This document shows positions 9,380-17,046 of a stretch of DNA of 64,000 bases, one piece after another; within the stretch, counting starts at the first letter, position 1; each line of letters starts with the position of its first letter. Source of the stretch: Aquabacterium sp029268225. GTDB taxonomy: Bacteria; Pseudomonadota; Gammaproteobacteria; Burkholderiales; Burkholderiaceae_C. Below the pieces are notes generated by a model, which was not told the origin of the DNA, did no database searches, and saw only the letters and a program-made list of their open reading frames with translations. The stretch lies in contig NZ_JBBEYB010000002.1 of assembly GCF_037482285.1 (NCBI RefSeq), positions 400,337 to 464,336 of the forward strand. Direction: 5' to 3'. The position numbers were made by a program, and so were the translations under genes.

Positions 9380-9405
9380 AAGCCCCGCCCAAAAGCGGGG
9401 CTTTT
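9380..9405 (+). terminator. Rho-independent terminator after rplY
   Basis: AAGCCCCGC, loop CCAAAA, GCGGGGCTT, then TT: a strong GC stem. A smaller hairpin, AAAGCC/GGCTTT, lies just before it (about 9360-9375). Confidence 0.8.
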
Positions 9406-9441
9406 CCATTTTCAGGCCCCTCTCCATAATCCGCGACCATC

Positions 9442-10119
9442 ATGATTCGACTGTTTGTCGGCCTGGGCAACCCCGGACCGGAATACGAAGACACCCGTCA
9501 CAACGCCGGCTTCTGGTACATCGACGACCTGGCGCGTCGCTTGAAGGTGACGCTGCAACCCGACCGGGCTTATCACGGTCTGGTGGCGCGCGCGAACACG
9601 CCCAATGGGCCTGTGTGGCTGCTGCAACCCCAAACCTACATGAACCTGTCGGGCAAGTCGGTGGCAGCCTTGGCGCGTTTTTTCAAGATCGCGCCCGACG
9701 AAGTGTTGGTGGCCCACGATGAACTCGATCTGCCCCCTGGCCAGGTCAAGCTCAAGAAAAGCGGCGGACACGGTGGACACAACGGCCTGAAAGACATCCA
9801 CAGCCAATTGGGCTCGCCCGACTACTGGCGTCTGCGACTGGGCATCGGCCACCCGGGTGTGAAGCATGAGGTCGCGGCCTATGTGCTGCGCAAGCCGCCT
9901 CAGTCGGAACGCGAAGCGATTTTCAAATGCATCGGTCAGGCGCTCGATGCCACCGAGCTCCTGCTGGCCGGCGACACCGCCAAAGCCACGGCCCAGATCC
10001 ACGCGCAACCGCAACGGCCCAAGCCGCCGCGCAAGGTGATGCCCGCCGCCGCACCGGCGGTCGATGGCAGCACCGCGGGCTCACCCAGCGCCCCCAACCC
10101 AGACAAGCCCACTGCATGA
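9442..10119 (+). CDS. pth: Peptidyl-tRNA hydrolase
   Basis: Releases tRNA from peptidyl-tRNA that drops off the ribosome. N-terminal IRLFVGLGNPGPEY and the catalytic-His motif DTRHNAGF identify bacterial Pth; VAHDELDLPPG and GGHGGHNGL complete the active site. 225 residues against about 190-200 for most homologues: the last 30 or so (QPQRPKPPRKVMPAAAP and on) are a Pro/Ala-rich tail, probably disordered. It follows the rplY terminator, so it likely has its own promoter. Confidence 0.97.
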   Translation: MIRLFVGLGNPGPEYEDTRHNAGFWYIDDLARRLKVTLQPDRAYHGLVARANTPNGPVWLLQPQTYMNLSGKSVAALARFFKIAPDEVLVAHDELDLPPGQVKLKKSGGHGGHNGLKDIHSQLGSPDYWRLRLGIGHPGVKHEVAAYVLRKPPQSEREAIFKCIGQALDATELLLAGDTAKATAQIHAQPQRPKPPRKVMPAAAPAVDGSTAGSPSAPNPDKPTA

Positions 10120-10161
10120 GGCAAGCGACGTTCGGGGCCGGCCATTCCACAGGGAGGACAC

Positions 10162-10731
10162 ATGGCCCCGCCACGTTCATTCATCGTCAATCTGATCCGC
10201 TCGCTTCGCACACGGGGCTGGGCCATTGCTGCGCTGTCACTGTGCGTGGTCACCAGCGTCGTTGCCAAGTCTGAGAGCGGTTCCGACGGCGTGGCACGTC
10301 CGCGCCACACCACACGCTCGCCCGCTCATGCCGAAATGCCGTCGAGTCGCAGCCGGCCCGTGCATGCTTGTCAAGACGCCACGGGGCGCACGACCTACAG
10401 CCAGTTCCCGTGCCTGAGCGAGACATCGAACCGTCAACGCCAGCTGACCGCCCACGACAGGCGTCAGCCTGGCCAGGTGGTCCACAGCACCTCGATGATG
10501 CAGCGTGAACGCAAGTTGCTCCAGACCATGGAGCGTGACCGGCAACGGGCGGCACGACAGGCTGAATCGCCTCGTCGAACACGCCATGTACGGCAAGATC
10601 CGTCAAAAGAAGATGTCAGGCGGCACAACGACGTGCAGCACATCAAAGACAAGGACGCCCGACCTGTGCGCTACCGGATCTTGCCGCCGCTCATGGCCGA
10701 CACCCCCACACCCGGTCGCTTGAAGCCCTGA
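10162..10731 (+). CDS. Exported basic protein with DUF4124-like N-terminal motif
   Basis: 189 residues, start supported by GGGAGGAC just upstream. A basic N-terminus and hydrophobic run (WAIAALSLCVVTSVVA) suggest a signal peptide or membrane anchor. The motif HACQDATGRTTYSQFPC near 70-86 resembles the DUF4124 beta-hairpin (C-X-D-x-G-x-x-x-Y-S-x-x-P-C), found in periplasmic proteins of betaproteobacteria. The rest is Arg/Gln/His-rich and unstructured-looking, with no enzymatic motif. The gene ends at 10731, directly abutting the stop of the convergent ferredoxin gene. Function unknown. Confidence 0.7.
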   Translation: MAPPRSFIVNLIRSLRTRGWAIAALSLCVVTSVVAKSESGSDGVARPRHTTRSPAHAEMPSSRSRPVHACQDATGRTTYSQFPCLSETSNRQRQLTAHDRRQPGQVVHSTSMMQRERKLLQTMERDRQRAARQAESPRRTRHVRQDPSKEDVRRHNDVQHIKDKDARPVRYRILPPLMADTPTPGRLKP

Positions 10732-10983
10732 TCAGGCTGTGCCTTGCAGTTTGAGGTACTTGGCCATCAACTGCTCATGTGTTTCCACATGCTCGGGGTT
10801 GACGGGAATGCACTCGACCGGACAAACCTGCACGCACTGCGGCTCGTCAAAATGCCCCACGCACTCCGTGCATTTGTTGGGGTCGATGACGTAGATGGTC
10901 TCGCCCATCGAAATGGCCTGATTGGGGCACTCGGGCTCGCACACATCGCAGTTGATGCATTCTTCGGTGATTTTCAGTGCCAC
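10732..10983 (-). CDS. YfhL-type 2[4Fe-4S] ferredoxin
   Basis: 83 residues carrying two cluster motifs: C-X2-C-X2-C-X3-C-P (CINCDVCEPECP) and C-X2-C-X8-C-X3-C-P (CTECVGHFDEPQCVQVCP). The X8 spacing and the C-terminal extension are typical of YfhL-like ferredoxins rather than short clostridial ones. It acts as a low-potential electron carrier; the partner is unknown. It is last in the rsmD-coaD-ferredoxin run, 53 bases after coaD. Confidence 0.93.
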   Translation of the reverse strand: MALKITEECINCDVCEPECPNQAISMGETIYVIDPNKCTECVGHFDEPQCVQVCPVECIPVNPEHVETHEQLMAKYLKLQGTA

Positions 10984-11036
10984 GATCTTGACCTGACTGC
11001 TGGACGGGGTGAATCGACAATCGCTGCGAGCCAGCC

Positions 11037-11537
11037 TCAGGCCGACTGCTGCGCCACGCGCGCCTTCAAACGCGCCAGAACGGCCGGCGCAACGAACTTC
11101 GAGACGTCGCCGCCAAGCATCGCGATCTCACGGACAAAGGTGCCGGACACAAACTGGTATTGATCAGACGGTGTGAGAAACACGGTCTCCACCTCGGGCA
11201 TGAGGTGGCGGTTCATCCCGGCCATCTGAAACTCGTAATCGAAGTCGCTGACCGCACGCAGGCCACGCACCACCACCTTGCCTTCATGGGCCACCACGAA
11301 ATCACGCAGCAAGCCCGAGAACGCGATGACCTCGACATTGGGGTACTCGCTGGCCACCTCGCGGGCCATGCTCAAACGCTCCTCCAGAGAAAACATCGTC
11401 TTCTTGTGGTGTCCAGCCGCCACCGCCAGCACCAGTCGCCCAAAGAGCTGGCTGGCCCGGCGCATCAGGTCCGCATGGCCCAGGGTCATGGGGTCGAACG
11501 TGCCGGGGTACACGGCGGTCAACAAAGGGGATGACAT
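11037..11537 (-). CDS. coaD: Phosphopantetheine adenylyltransferase
   Basis: Penultimate step of coenzyme A synthesis: transfers AMP to 4'-phosphopantetheine. 166 residues, normal. The nucleotidyltransferase motif AVYPGTFDPMTLGHADL contains the TxGH signature, and the C-terminal part has FLTPSDQYQFVSGTFVREIA. GCAGGAG precedes the start with 8-base spacing. It sits between rsmD and the ferredoxin gene on the same strand, an order conserved in betaproteobacteria. Confidence 0.97.
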   Translation of the reverse strand: MSSPLLTAVYPGTFDPMTLGHADLMRRASQLFGRLVLAVAAGHHKKTMFSLEERLSMAREVASEYPNVEVIAFSGLLRDFVVAHEGKVVVRGLRAVSDFDYEFQMAGMNRHLMPEVETVFLTPSDQYQFVSGTFVREIAMLGGDVSKFVAPAVLARLKARVAQQSA

Positions 11538-11591
11538 CGATAGAACTCCTGCGCGGGCCTTACCCCTTCGGGTTGACCCTCAGTGTAAGTG

Positions 11592-12299
11592 TCAGGCCGC
11601 CGAAGCGTCAGCAAACGCTGCATCAGCCACGCGCTGAAAAAGGTGAAAGTGCACGGCACCTGCCTGACCATGACGGTGCTGACGCAAGCCGGCACGTTGA
11701 ACGGCGGGCTCATCGTCAGCGAACGCCCGGTCTGCTTCCAGATAAATCCAGCCGCCAACGGGCACGCAGCGCGCCGCCAAGGCCAATGCCGGTGCGAACA
11801 CGTCGGCATCGAAAGGGGGGTCCAGAAACACCAGATCAAAGCGTCCTGCTCGCTGCGCCTGCGCCATCCAGTGCAGTGCGTCGGCTTGCTGCACCTGCAC
11901 CTGCGAGGCCTTGAGGCGCACCAGTGCGGCCTGCAAGGCGCGCACCAACGCCGGATCACGCTCCAGCAGGCAGACGTCGTCCGCACCACGGGAGGCGGCC
12001 TCCAGGCCCAATGCCCCACTGCCCGCAAAAGCGTCCAGCACACGCCAGCCTGCCAGATCTTGCCCCAGCCAGTTGAAGAGCGTCTCCCTCACGCGCGAGG
12101 GCGTGGGCCTCAATCCGGCAGACACCGGCACGTGCAAAGGCGTGCGCTTCCATTGCCCCCCGAGGATGCGCACCTCTTGGGCCGCCGTGCGGGCCACTTT
12201 GCGCGCAGCTGCCGCGGGATCTGCAGCCTGGGAGCGGGTCTGGGCCCCAGACGGGCGCTGCGAACGCGAGGAAGGTGGTTTTGTCATGTCGTGGCGCAT
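11592..12299 (-). CDS. rsmD: 16S rRNA (guanine(966)-N2)-methyltransferase
   Basis: Methylates G966 of 16S rRNA using S-adenosylmethionine. Visible: RILGGQWKRTPL, RPTPSRVRETLFNWL, the SAM-binding motif VLDAFAGSGALGLEA and the catalytic motif FLDPPFD. About 235 residues; the first 40 or so are Ser/Gln/Ala-rich and absent from compact homologues. The start is uncertain: ATG at 12299 (MRHDMTKPPSS) is used, ATG at 12287 is equally possible, and neither has a clear ribosome site. Divergent from ftsY across a very short shared promoter region. Confidence 0.94.
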   Translation of the reverse strand: MRHDMTKPPSSRSQRPSGAQTRSQAADPAAAARKVARTAAQEVRILGGQWKRTPLHVPVSAGLRPTPSRVRETLFNWLGQDLAGWRVLDAFAGSGALGLEAASRGADDVCLLERDPALVRALQAALVRLKASQVQVQQADALHWMAQAQRAGRFDLVFLDPPFDADVFAPALALAARCVPVGGWIYLEADRAFADDEPAVQRAGLRQHRHGQAGAVHFHLFQRVADAAFADASAA

Positions 12300-12310
12300 C
12301 AAAGGGGGGA

Positions 12311-12337
12311 TTGTAAAAAGGCCCGCGCACCTACAAT
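12311..12337. promoter_or_regulatory. Symmetric divergent promoter between rsmD and ftsY
   Basis: TTGTAA (12311-12316) and TACAAT (12332-12337) form an inverted repeat. On the + strand TACAAT is a -10 whose start site would fall at or next to the ftsY ATG (12344). On the - strand the left arm reads TACAAT as a -10 for rsmD. Spacing of 15 is short for sigma70. Confidence 0.45.
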
Positions 12338-12343
12338 CACCGC

Positions 12344-13471
12344 ATGTTCAGTTTCATCAAGAAAAAGCTGGGGTGGGGCACCACGCCAGCCGAGCCGTCC
12401 CCCCAGGAGCCCTCGCCCGAGGCCACCCAGGTTGAGACGCCTGCCACCCCCACCCTCCTGGCACCGCAAACGCCCGAGCCTGCGAGCGCCGCGGTGACAT
12501 CGCCCCCTCCGACGCCCTCTTCGGACATCGTGCTGATGGCCGAAGAGCCGGTGGTGGAGCGTCGCTCCTGGCTGGACAAGCTCCGCCAGGGCTTGCGCAA
12601 GACGGGCTCCAGCATTGCGCAGGTGTTCACCGGGACGCAAATCGATGATGCGCTGTATGAAGAGCTGGAAGCAGCCTTGCTGATGGCCGATGCAGGCGTC
12701 TCGGCCACCGAGTTTCTGCTGCAAGATCTCAAGCGCCGGGTGAAAGAAGCCAAGGCCACCGACCCGGCGCAAGTCAAGGGTCTGCTGATCGACGCCATCA
12801 CCGAACTGCTGCAGCCGCTCGAACAAGCGCTCGAGGTGGGGCACCACACGCCAACGGTGATCATGGTGGCCGGGGTCAATGGCGCCGGCAAAACCACCAC
12901 CATCGGCAAGCTCACCCGTCATTTGGCTGATGCGGGTCAGCGCGTGCTGCTGGCTGCAGCCGATACCTTCCGGGCGGCGGCGCGCGAGCAATTGTTGGTC
13001 TGGGCCGATCGCAACCGGGTGGAGATCGTCAGCCAAGAGGGTGGCGACCCTGCGGCCGTCACCTTCGACGCCGTCAAGGCCGGGCATGCACGCAGCTGCG
13101 ATGTGGTGATCGCCGACACAGCCGGCCGCCTGGCCACGCAGTTGCACCTGATGGAAGAGCTGCGCAAGATCAAACGGGTGATTGGCAAAGCCATGGAGAG
13201 CGCACCGCACGAGGTGTTGCTGGTGGTCGATGGCAACACGGGACAGAACGCCCTGTCGCAGGTGAAGGCATTCGACGAAGCCCTCGGCCTGACAGGGTTA
13301 GTCGTGACCAAGCTGGACGGCACCGCAAAGGGCGGCGTGCTCGCGGCCATCGCCCTGTGGTCGCGCGAGCGTCACAAGAGCGTGCCGGTTTACTTCATTG
13401 GTGTTGGCGAGAAGCTGGAGGATCTCCAGACTTTCAAGGCCCGCGAGTTTGCGCAAGCGCTGCTGAGCTGA
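12344..13471 (+). CDS. ftsY: Signal recognition particle receptor FtsY
   Basis: SRP receptor GTPase that docks ribosome-nascent-chain/Ffh complexes at the membrane. 375 residues: an acidic, Pro/Ala/Glu-rich A region (about 1-70), the helical N domain (RSWLDKLRQGLRKTGSS), then the NG GTPase with GVNGAGKTTTIGKL, DTFRAAAREQL, DTAGR, TKLDGTAKGG and GVGEKLEDL. The N-terminal MFSFIKKKLGW can form a membrane-binding amphipathic helix. The -10-like TACAAT ends seven bases before ATG, so the mRNA could be leaderless. Ffh is encoded about 1 kb downstream on the other strand. Confidence 0.97.
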   Translation: MFSFIKKKLGWGTTPAEPSPQEPSPEATQVETPATPTLLAPQTPEPASAAVTSPPPTPSSDIVLMAEEPVVERRSWLDKLRQGLRKTGSSIAQVFTGTQIDDALYEELEAALLMADAGVSATEFLLQDLKRRVKEAKATDPAQVKGLLIDAITELLQPLEQALEVGHHTPTVIMVAGVNGAGKTTTIGKLTRHLADAGQRVLLAAADTFRAAAREQLLVWADRNRVEIVSQEGGDPAAVTFDAVKAGHARSCDVVIADTAGRLATQLHLMEELRKIKRVIGKAMESAPHEVLLVVDGNTGQNALSQVKAFDEALGLTGLVVTKLDGTAKGGVLAAIALWSRERHKSVPVYFIGVGEKLEDLQTFKAREFAQALLS

Positions 13472-13492
13472 TCTCACCCGCAGCGCACAGGC

Positions 13493-14386
13493 TCAGCGTG
13501 AGCGTTGCGCAGGTGGTGGCACTTCGTCCAGCGGGGCCGGCATGGTCGGCTCCAGGTCATCAAACCAGGTCGAAGGAGGCGGATCCCGGTGGGTGGCAGC
13601 ATGGCGCCCGGCGCCAGCCTGATCGGACTCGTCGAGGTCATCAAGGTTGAAGTCCACCCCGCGCTCTTTGACGGACATGCCTTGCATGAGGCCACCGGTG
13701 CGCATGGCGGCGACCACGGCTGCCGCTTCGGCATCACGACGACTGCGGCTGCTCTCTGCGGAGCCCGCGCCGCCCTCACGTCCGGGTGCGCCCAAACGGG
13801 CCGCGTCCGCCCCCAGAACAGCCTCACGCACGGCCTGAACATCGGGCAAGGCTTCTTCATGCCAGACATGCACGGGAATGTGTGACGCGCGCAGCACCTT
13901 GTCCATGCGGCTGTGGCGACGCCGGGTGCGGTCGGTTTCCTGATCAGATGGGCGACGAATTTCCACCACGGCCAGCACATGCGAAGCCATGTCGCACACC
14001 ACCAGATCCACGCAGAGCGAACCGACGCGTCGCAACCATTCGGCATAGGAGTTGCGTGTCGGGACCTTGATGAAACGGGCCACCGGCACTTGGGCCAGAA
14101 TCATGTGATCAGGCAATGCCTTGCGCAGCAGGTGGTAGGCCTCGCGCTCGGTGTGGGTCAGGAGCCGGGTGGAGCCAGGCTCCCAATCAAGCACCGTGTC
14201 GAGGCTGTCGTATGCCGAAGGGCGGCCCGATTTGCGAGGGCGCGGATCACCGTCCTGGGGATGGGCGGGACGGGTCACCTGTGAGGCAGCCAAACGCCCA
14301 CGGCCGAAACGCCACGCAGCGGCCACGCCCACGGCACCGACCCCACCCACCAGCAAGGCCGGCCACAACGACACCCAATCCATCAT
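13493..14386 (-). CDS. DUF2726 domain protein with N-terminal membrane anchor
   Basis: 297 residues from ATG 14386 (MMDWVSLWPALLVGG); a GTG at 14434 would add 16 residues. A single N-terminal membrane segment (WPALLVGGVGAVGVAAAW) is followed by a basic linker and a DUF2726-like domain from about 75 to 200 (LLTHTEREAYHLLRKALPD, DLVVCDMASHVLAVVEI, VLRASHIPVHVW). DUF2726 domains resemble restriction-endonuclease-like folds and in some proteins adjoin nucleic-acid enzymes; VVCD...AVVEI fits a D-x(n)-E-x-x pattern, but the active-site Lys is not obvious. The C-terminal 100 residues are charged and low complexity. It follows ffh on the same strand. Biochemical role unknown. Confidence 0.75.
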   Translation of the reverse strand: MMDWVSLWPALLVGGVGAVGVAAAWRFGRGRLAASQVTRPAHPQDGDPRPRKSGRPSAYDSLDTVLDWEPGSTRLLTHTEREAYHLLRKALPDHMILAQVPVARFIKVPTRNSYAEWLRRVGSLCVDLVVCDMASHVLAVVEIRRPSDQETDRTRRRHSRMDKVLRASHIPVHVWHEEALPDVQAVREAVLGADAARLGAPGREGGAGSAESSRSRRDAEAAAVVAAMRTGGLMQGMSVKERGVDFNLDDLDESDQAGAGRHAATHRDPPPSTWFDDLEPTMPAPLDEVPPPAQRSR

Positions 14387-14489
14387 GTTCTGTCTGCGTA
14401 CGCATTGATCGAATGCATACGCTAACAGCGGCACGCACCAGAATCAATCAGAAATTGCGGCCAGGCGTGACAAGGCGTGACAAGCTCGG

Positions 14490-15863
14490 TCAGCGTCCCA
14501 TGCCGCCCATACCGGGCAGGCCCTTCATGCCGCCCATGCGCTTCATCATCTTGAAGAGGCCGCCGCCCTTCATCTTTTTCATCATGGTGCGCATCTGCTC
14601 GAACTGGTTGAGCATGCGGTTGACATCCTGCACTTGCACCCCGGCACCGATGGCGATGCGGCGTTTGCGGCTGGCCTTGATGATCTCGGGCTTCTGACGC
14701 TCTTGCGGGGTCATGGCGCGAATCATCCCCTCCATGCGGCGCACGTCTCGCTCGGCTTTGTCCATGTCAGCCTGGCCAGCCTTGGAAGCGATCTCGGTGG
14801 GCAACTTGTCGATCAGACCGGACAGGCCGCCCATGTTCTTCATCTGGCTGATCTGAGCCAGGAAGTCTTCGAGGTCGAAATCAGCGCCAGACTTGACCTT
14901 GTCGGCCAACTTCTGGGCGGCAGCGATGTCGACGCCCTTTTGCACCTCTTCGACCAGGGCCACGATGTCGCCCATGCCCAGCACACGGCCGGCATGGCGT
15001 TCGGCATCGAACACCTCCAGGCCGTCGATCTTCTCGGAGACGCCAGCAAACTTGATGGGCACACCTGTGACCTGGCGCACCGACAGGGCCGCACCACCGC
15101 GGGAATCACCATCGAGCTTGGTGAGCACGACGCCGGTCAGCGGCAGGGCTTCCTTGAAGGCCTTGGCCGTGTTGACCGCGTCCTGACCCTGCATGGCGTC
15201 GACGACGAACAGGGTTTCGACCGGCTTGAGTTGGGCGTGCAGCGCCTTGATTTCAGCCATCAAGGCTTCGTCAATGGCCAAGCGGCCGGCGGTGTCGACC
15301 AGCAGCACGTCGAAGTAGTGACGGCGGGCGTGGTCGATGGCCGCCGCCGCGATGTCGGCAGGTTTCTGATCCGGCGTGGAAGGGAACCATTCGGCCCCCG
15401 CCTGCCCGGTCACGGTCTTGAGCTGCTCGATGGCCGCTGGACGGTACACGTCGGCGGAGACGGTGAGCACCTTCTTCTTGCGTTTTTCGATCAGGTGCTT
15501 GGCGAGCTTGGCCGTGGTGGTGGTTTTGCCCGCACCTTGCAGACCGGCCATCAGGATGACGGCGGGCGGCTGGGCCGCGAGGTTGATGTCGGACACCCCC
15601 TCACCCATGGTGGCTGCCAGCTCCTTCTGGACGATGCTGACCAGCACCTGCCCGGGCGTCAGAGAGGAGACGACCTCCTGACCCAGCGCCTTGTCCTTGA
15701 CGCGGGCAATGAAGTCGCGCACCACGGGAAGCGCCACGTCAGCCTCCAGCAGCGCCATGCGCACCTCACGCAACATGTCTTGCACGTTGGTTTCGGTGAT
15801 GCGGGACTGGCCGCGCATGGTCTTGACCAGGCGACTGAGTCGTTCAGTGAGGTTGGATGCCAT
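14490..15863 (-). CDS. ffh: Signal recognition particle protein Ffh
   Basis: Binds 4.5S RNA and signal sequences at the ribosome. 457 residues: N domain (LTERLSRLVKTMRGQSRITE), G domain with GLQGAGKTTTTAKLA, DVYRPAAIEQL, DTAGRLAIDE, TKLDGDSRGG and GVSEKIDGLEVF, then the methionine-rich M domain (QISQMKNMGGLSGL, ending in Gly/Met-rich repeats near MKKMKGGG and GMGGMGR). It is divergent from the cytochrome-assembly-like gene, 32 bases apart. No 4.5S RNA gene was recognised nearby. Confidence 0.98.
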   Translation of the reverse strand: MASNLTERLSRLVKTMRGQSRITETNVQDMLREVRMALLEADVALPVVRDFIARVKDKALGQEVVSSLTPGQVLVSIVQKELAATMGEGVSDINLAAQPPAVILMAGLQGAGKTTTTAKLAKHLIEKRKKKVLTVSADVYRPAAIEQLKTVTGQAGAEWFPSTPDQKPADIAAAAIDHARRHYFDVLLVDTAGRLAIDEALMAEIKALHAQLKPVETLFVVDAMQGQDAVNTAKAFKEALPLTGVVLTKLDGDSRGGAALSVRQVTGVPIKFAGVSEKIDGLEVFDAERHAGRVLGMGDIVALVEEVQKGVDIAAAQKLADKVKSGADFDLEDFLAQISQMKNMGGLSGLIDKLPTEIASKAGQADMDKAERDVRRMEGMIRAMTPQERQKPEIIKASRKRRIAIGAGVQVQDVNRMLNQFEQMRTMMKKMKGGGLFKMMKRMGGMKGLPGMGGMGR

Positions 15864-15895
15864 GAAATCGCTGCGTGTGCTCGTAAACTTGACCC

Positions 15896-16762
15896 ATGAT
15901 TTTATCGCCCGCCTTGCCCTCGCAACCCGCGCTCTGGCCCAGTGCGTTGGCCATATTGGCTTATTTGTTGGCTGCAGCCTGGCCGGGAGGCGCTTCAGGG
16001 GGGCTTGCGCGTCAGGAGCGCCCCATCTGGGCGGCCCTGTCTTTGGCCTGGTTGACCCAGGCTGTGGCCATTGTGCTGGACACCGTCGTGTCCCATGAGG
16101 GGGTGATGGGAGCCCGCTTCGGCTTTGGAACAGCGCTGTCGATCACAAGCTGGCTCGTGGTGGCGGTGTACGCCTACGAGAGCCGCCACCTGGGTCTGCC
16201 CAGTGTGCGCCGCGTGCTCCCGGTGCTGGCGGCGCTCACCGTCGGCATCGCCTGGCTGTTTCCGGGTCAGTTGCAATCTGCTCAAGGCTCCAGCTGGGCA
16301 CCGTTGCACTGGTTGCTGGGCTTTGCGTCTTACGGGCTGTTTGGCGCCGCCTTGCTCCATGCGGTGTTATGGCGTCACGCCGAACGGCAATTGCGTGCGC
16401 CCCCCAGCGCATCGGGCACCCTGCCCTTGCGGGCGCGGCATGGCGGGCAGGCCCTGGGCATGCCCCTGCTGCGGCTGGAGGCCTTGACGCTGCAATTTGT
16501 GTGGGCGGGTTTCGTGATGCTGTCACTCACCCTGCTGCTGGGGTTCTGGTTCACCACGCCCTGGCGCTGGGATCACAAGAGCGTGTTCTCGGTGTTGTCC
16601 TGGGTGGTCTTTGCCGTGTTGCTGGTCGGACGAGCGCGCTTTGGGTGGCGCGGTCGACTCGCCATCCGGTGGCTGGTCGCTGGTTCGACCCTCTTGCTGC
16701 TGGCCTATGTGGGATCGCGCTTCGTGTTGGAGGTCATCCTCCATCGCGCCAATCCGACCTGA
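15896..16762 (+). CDS. CcsA/YpjD-like cytochrome c assembly family membrane protein
   Basis: 288 residues with about eight hydrophobic segments. The C-terminal half has the family pattern (WAPLHWLLGFASYGLFGAA, LQFVWAGFVMLSLTLLLGFW, WDHKSVFSVLSW), where conserved His and Trp residues handle haem in true CcsA proteins. The divergent ffh position is conserved in betaproteobacteria, where the gene is usually annotated YpjD or cytochrome c assembly protein. Whether it takes part in haem delivery is not known. TAAACT at 15883-15888 may be a -10 very close to the start codon. Confidence 0.85.
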   Translation: MILSPALPSQPALWPSALAILAYLLAAAWPGGASGGLARQERPIWAALSLAWLTQAVAIVLDTVVSHEGVMGARFGFGTALSITSWLVVAVYAYESRHLGLPSVRRVLPVLAALTVGIAWLFPGQLQSAQGSSWAPLHWLLGFASYGLFGAALLHAVLWRHAERQLRAPPSASGTLPLRARHGGQALGMPLLRLEALTLQFVWAGFVMLSLTLLLGFWFTTPWRWDHKSVFSVLSWVVFAVLLVGRARFGWRGRLAIRWLVAGSTLLLLAYVGSRFVLEVILHRANPT

Positions 16763-16769
16763 GCGCGCC

Positions 16770-17033
16770 ATGCTGAAGTATCTGCTCATCGGTGTGCTGG
16801 TCATCTGGCTGCTGTACTCACCGCTGCTGAAGCGGATGCGGCAACTGCGTCGTGATCGCCCCGCATCGCGACCTGCAACCCGCCCGTCACCGCCCCCCGC
16901 CGCCCAAGTGGAAGACATGGTGGCCTGTGCGCACTGCGGTATTCACCTGCCTGCCAGCGAAGCCTGTCTGGACGCCGCGCAACGCCCCTATTGCTGCGCA
17001 GCACACCGCGACGCAGGCCCATCCGCACACTGA
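16770..17033 (+). CDS. PP0621-like small membrane protein with Cys-rich tail
   Basis: 87 residues from ATG 16770. One N-terminal membrane segment (YLLIGVLVIWLLYSPLL), an Arg/Pro-rich linker, then a small zinc-ribbon-like end with Cys pairs (VACAHCGIHLPASEAC and YCCAAH). This matches the PP0621-type short proteins that often sit just before pilS in betaproteobacteria. The start lies 7 bases after the upstream stop and the stop lies 13 bases before the pilS ATG, so it is likely in one operon with pilSR. Function unknown. Confidence 0.78.
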   Translation: MLKYLLIGVLVIWLLYSPLLKRMRQLRRDRPASRPATRPSPPPAAQVEDMVACAHCGIHLPASEACLDAAQRPYCCAAHRDAGPSAH

Positions 17034-17046
17034 GGCACGGCCGGTC

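Noticed and set aside
14400..14490. Search for a 4.5S RNA gene near ffh
   Set aside because: No GGAA-tetraloop hairpin of the SRP Alu-less type could be identified by eye.
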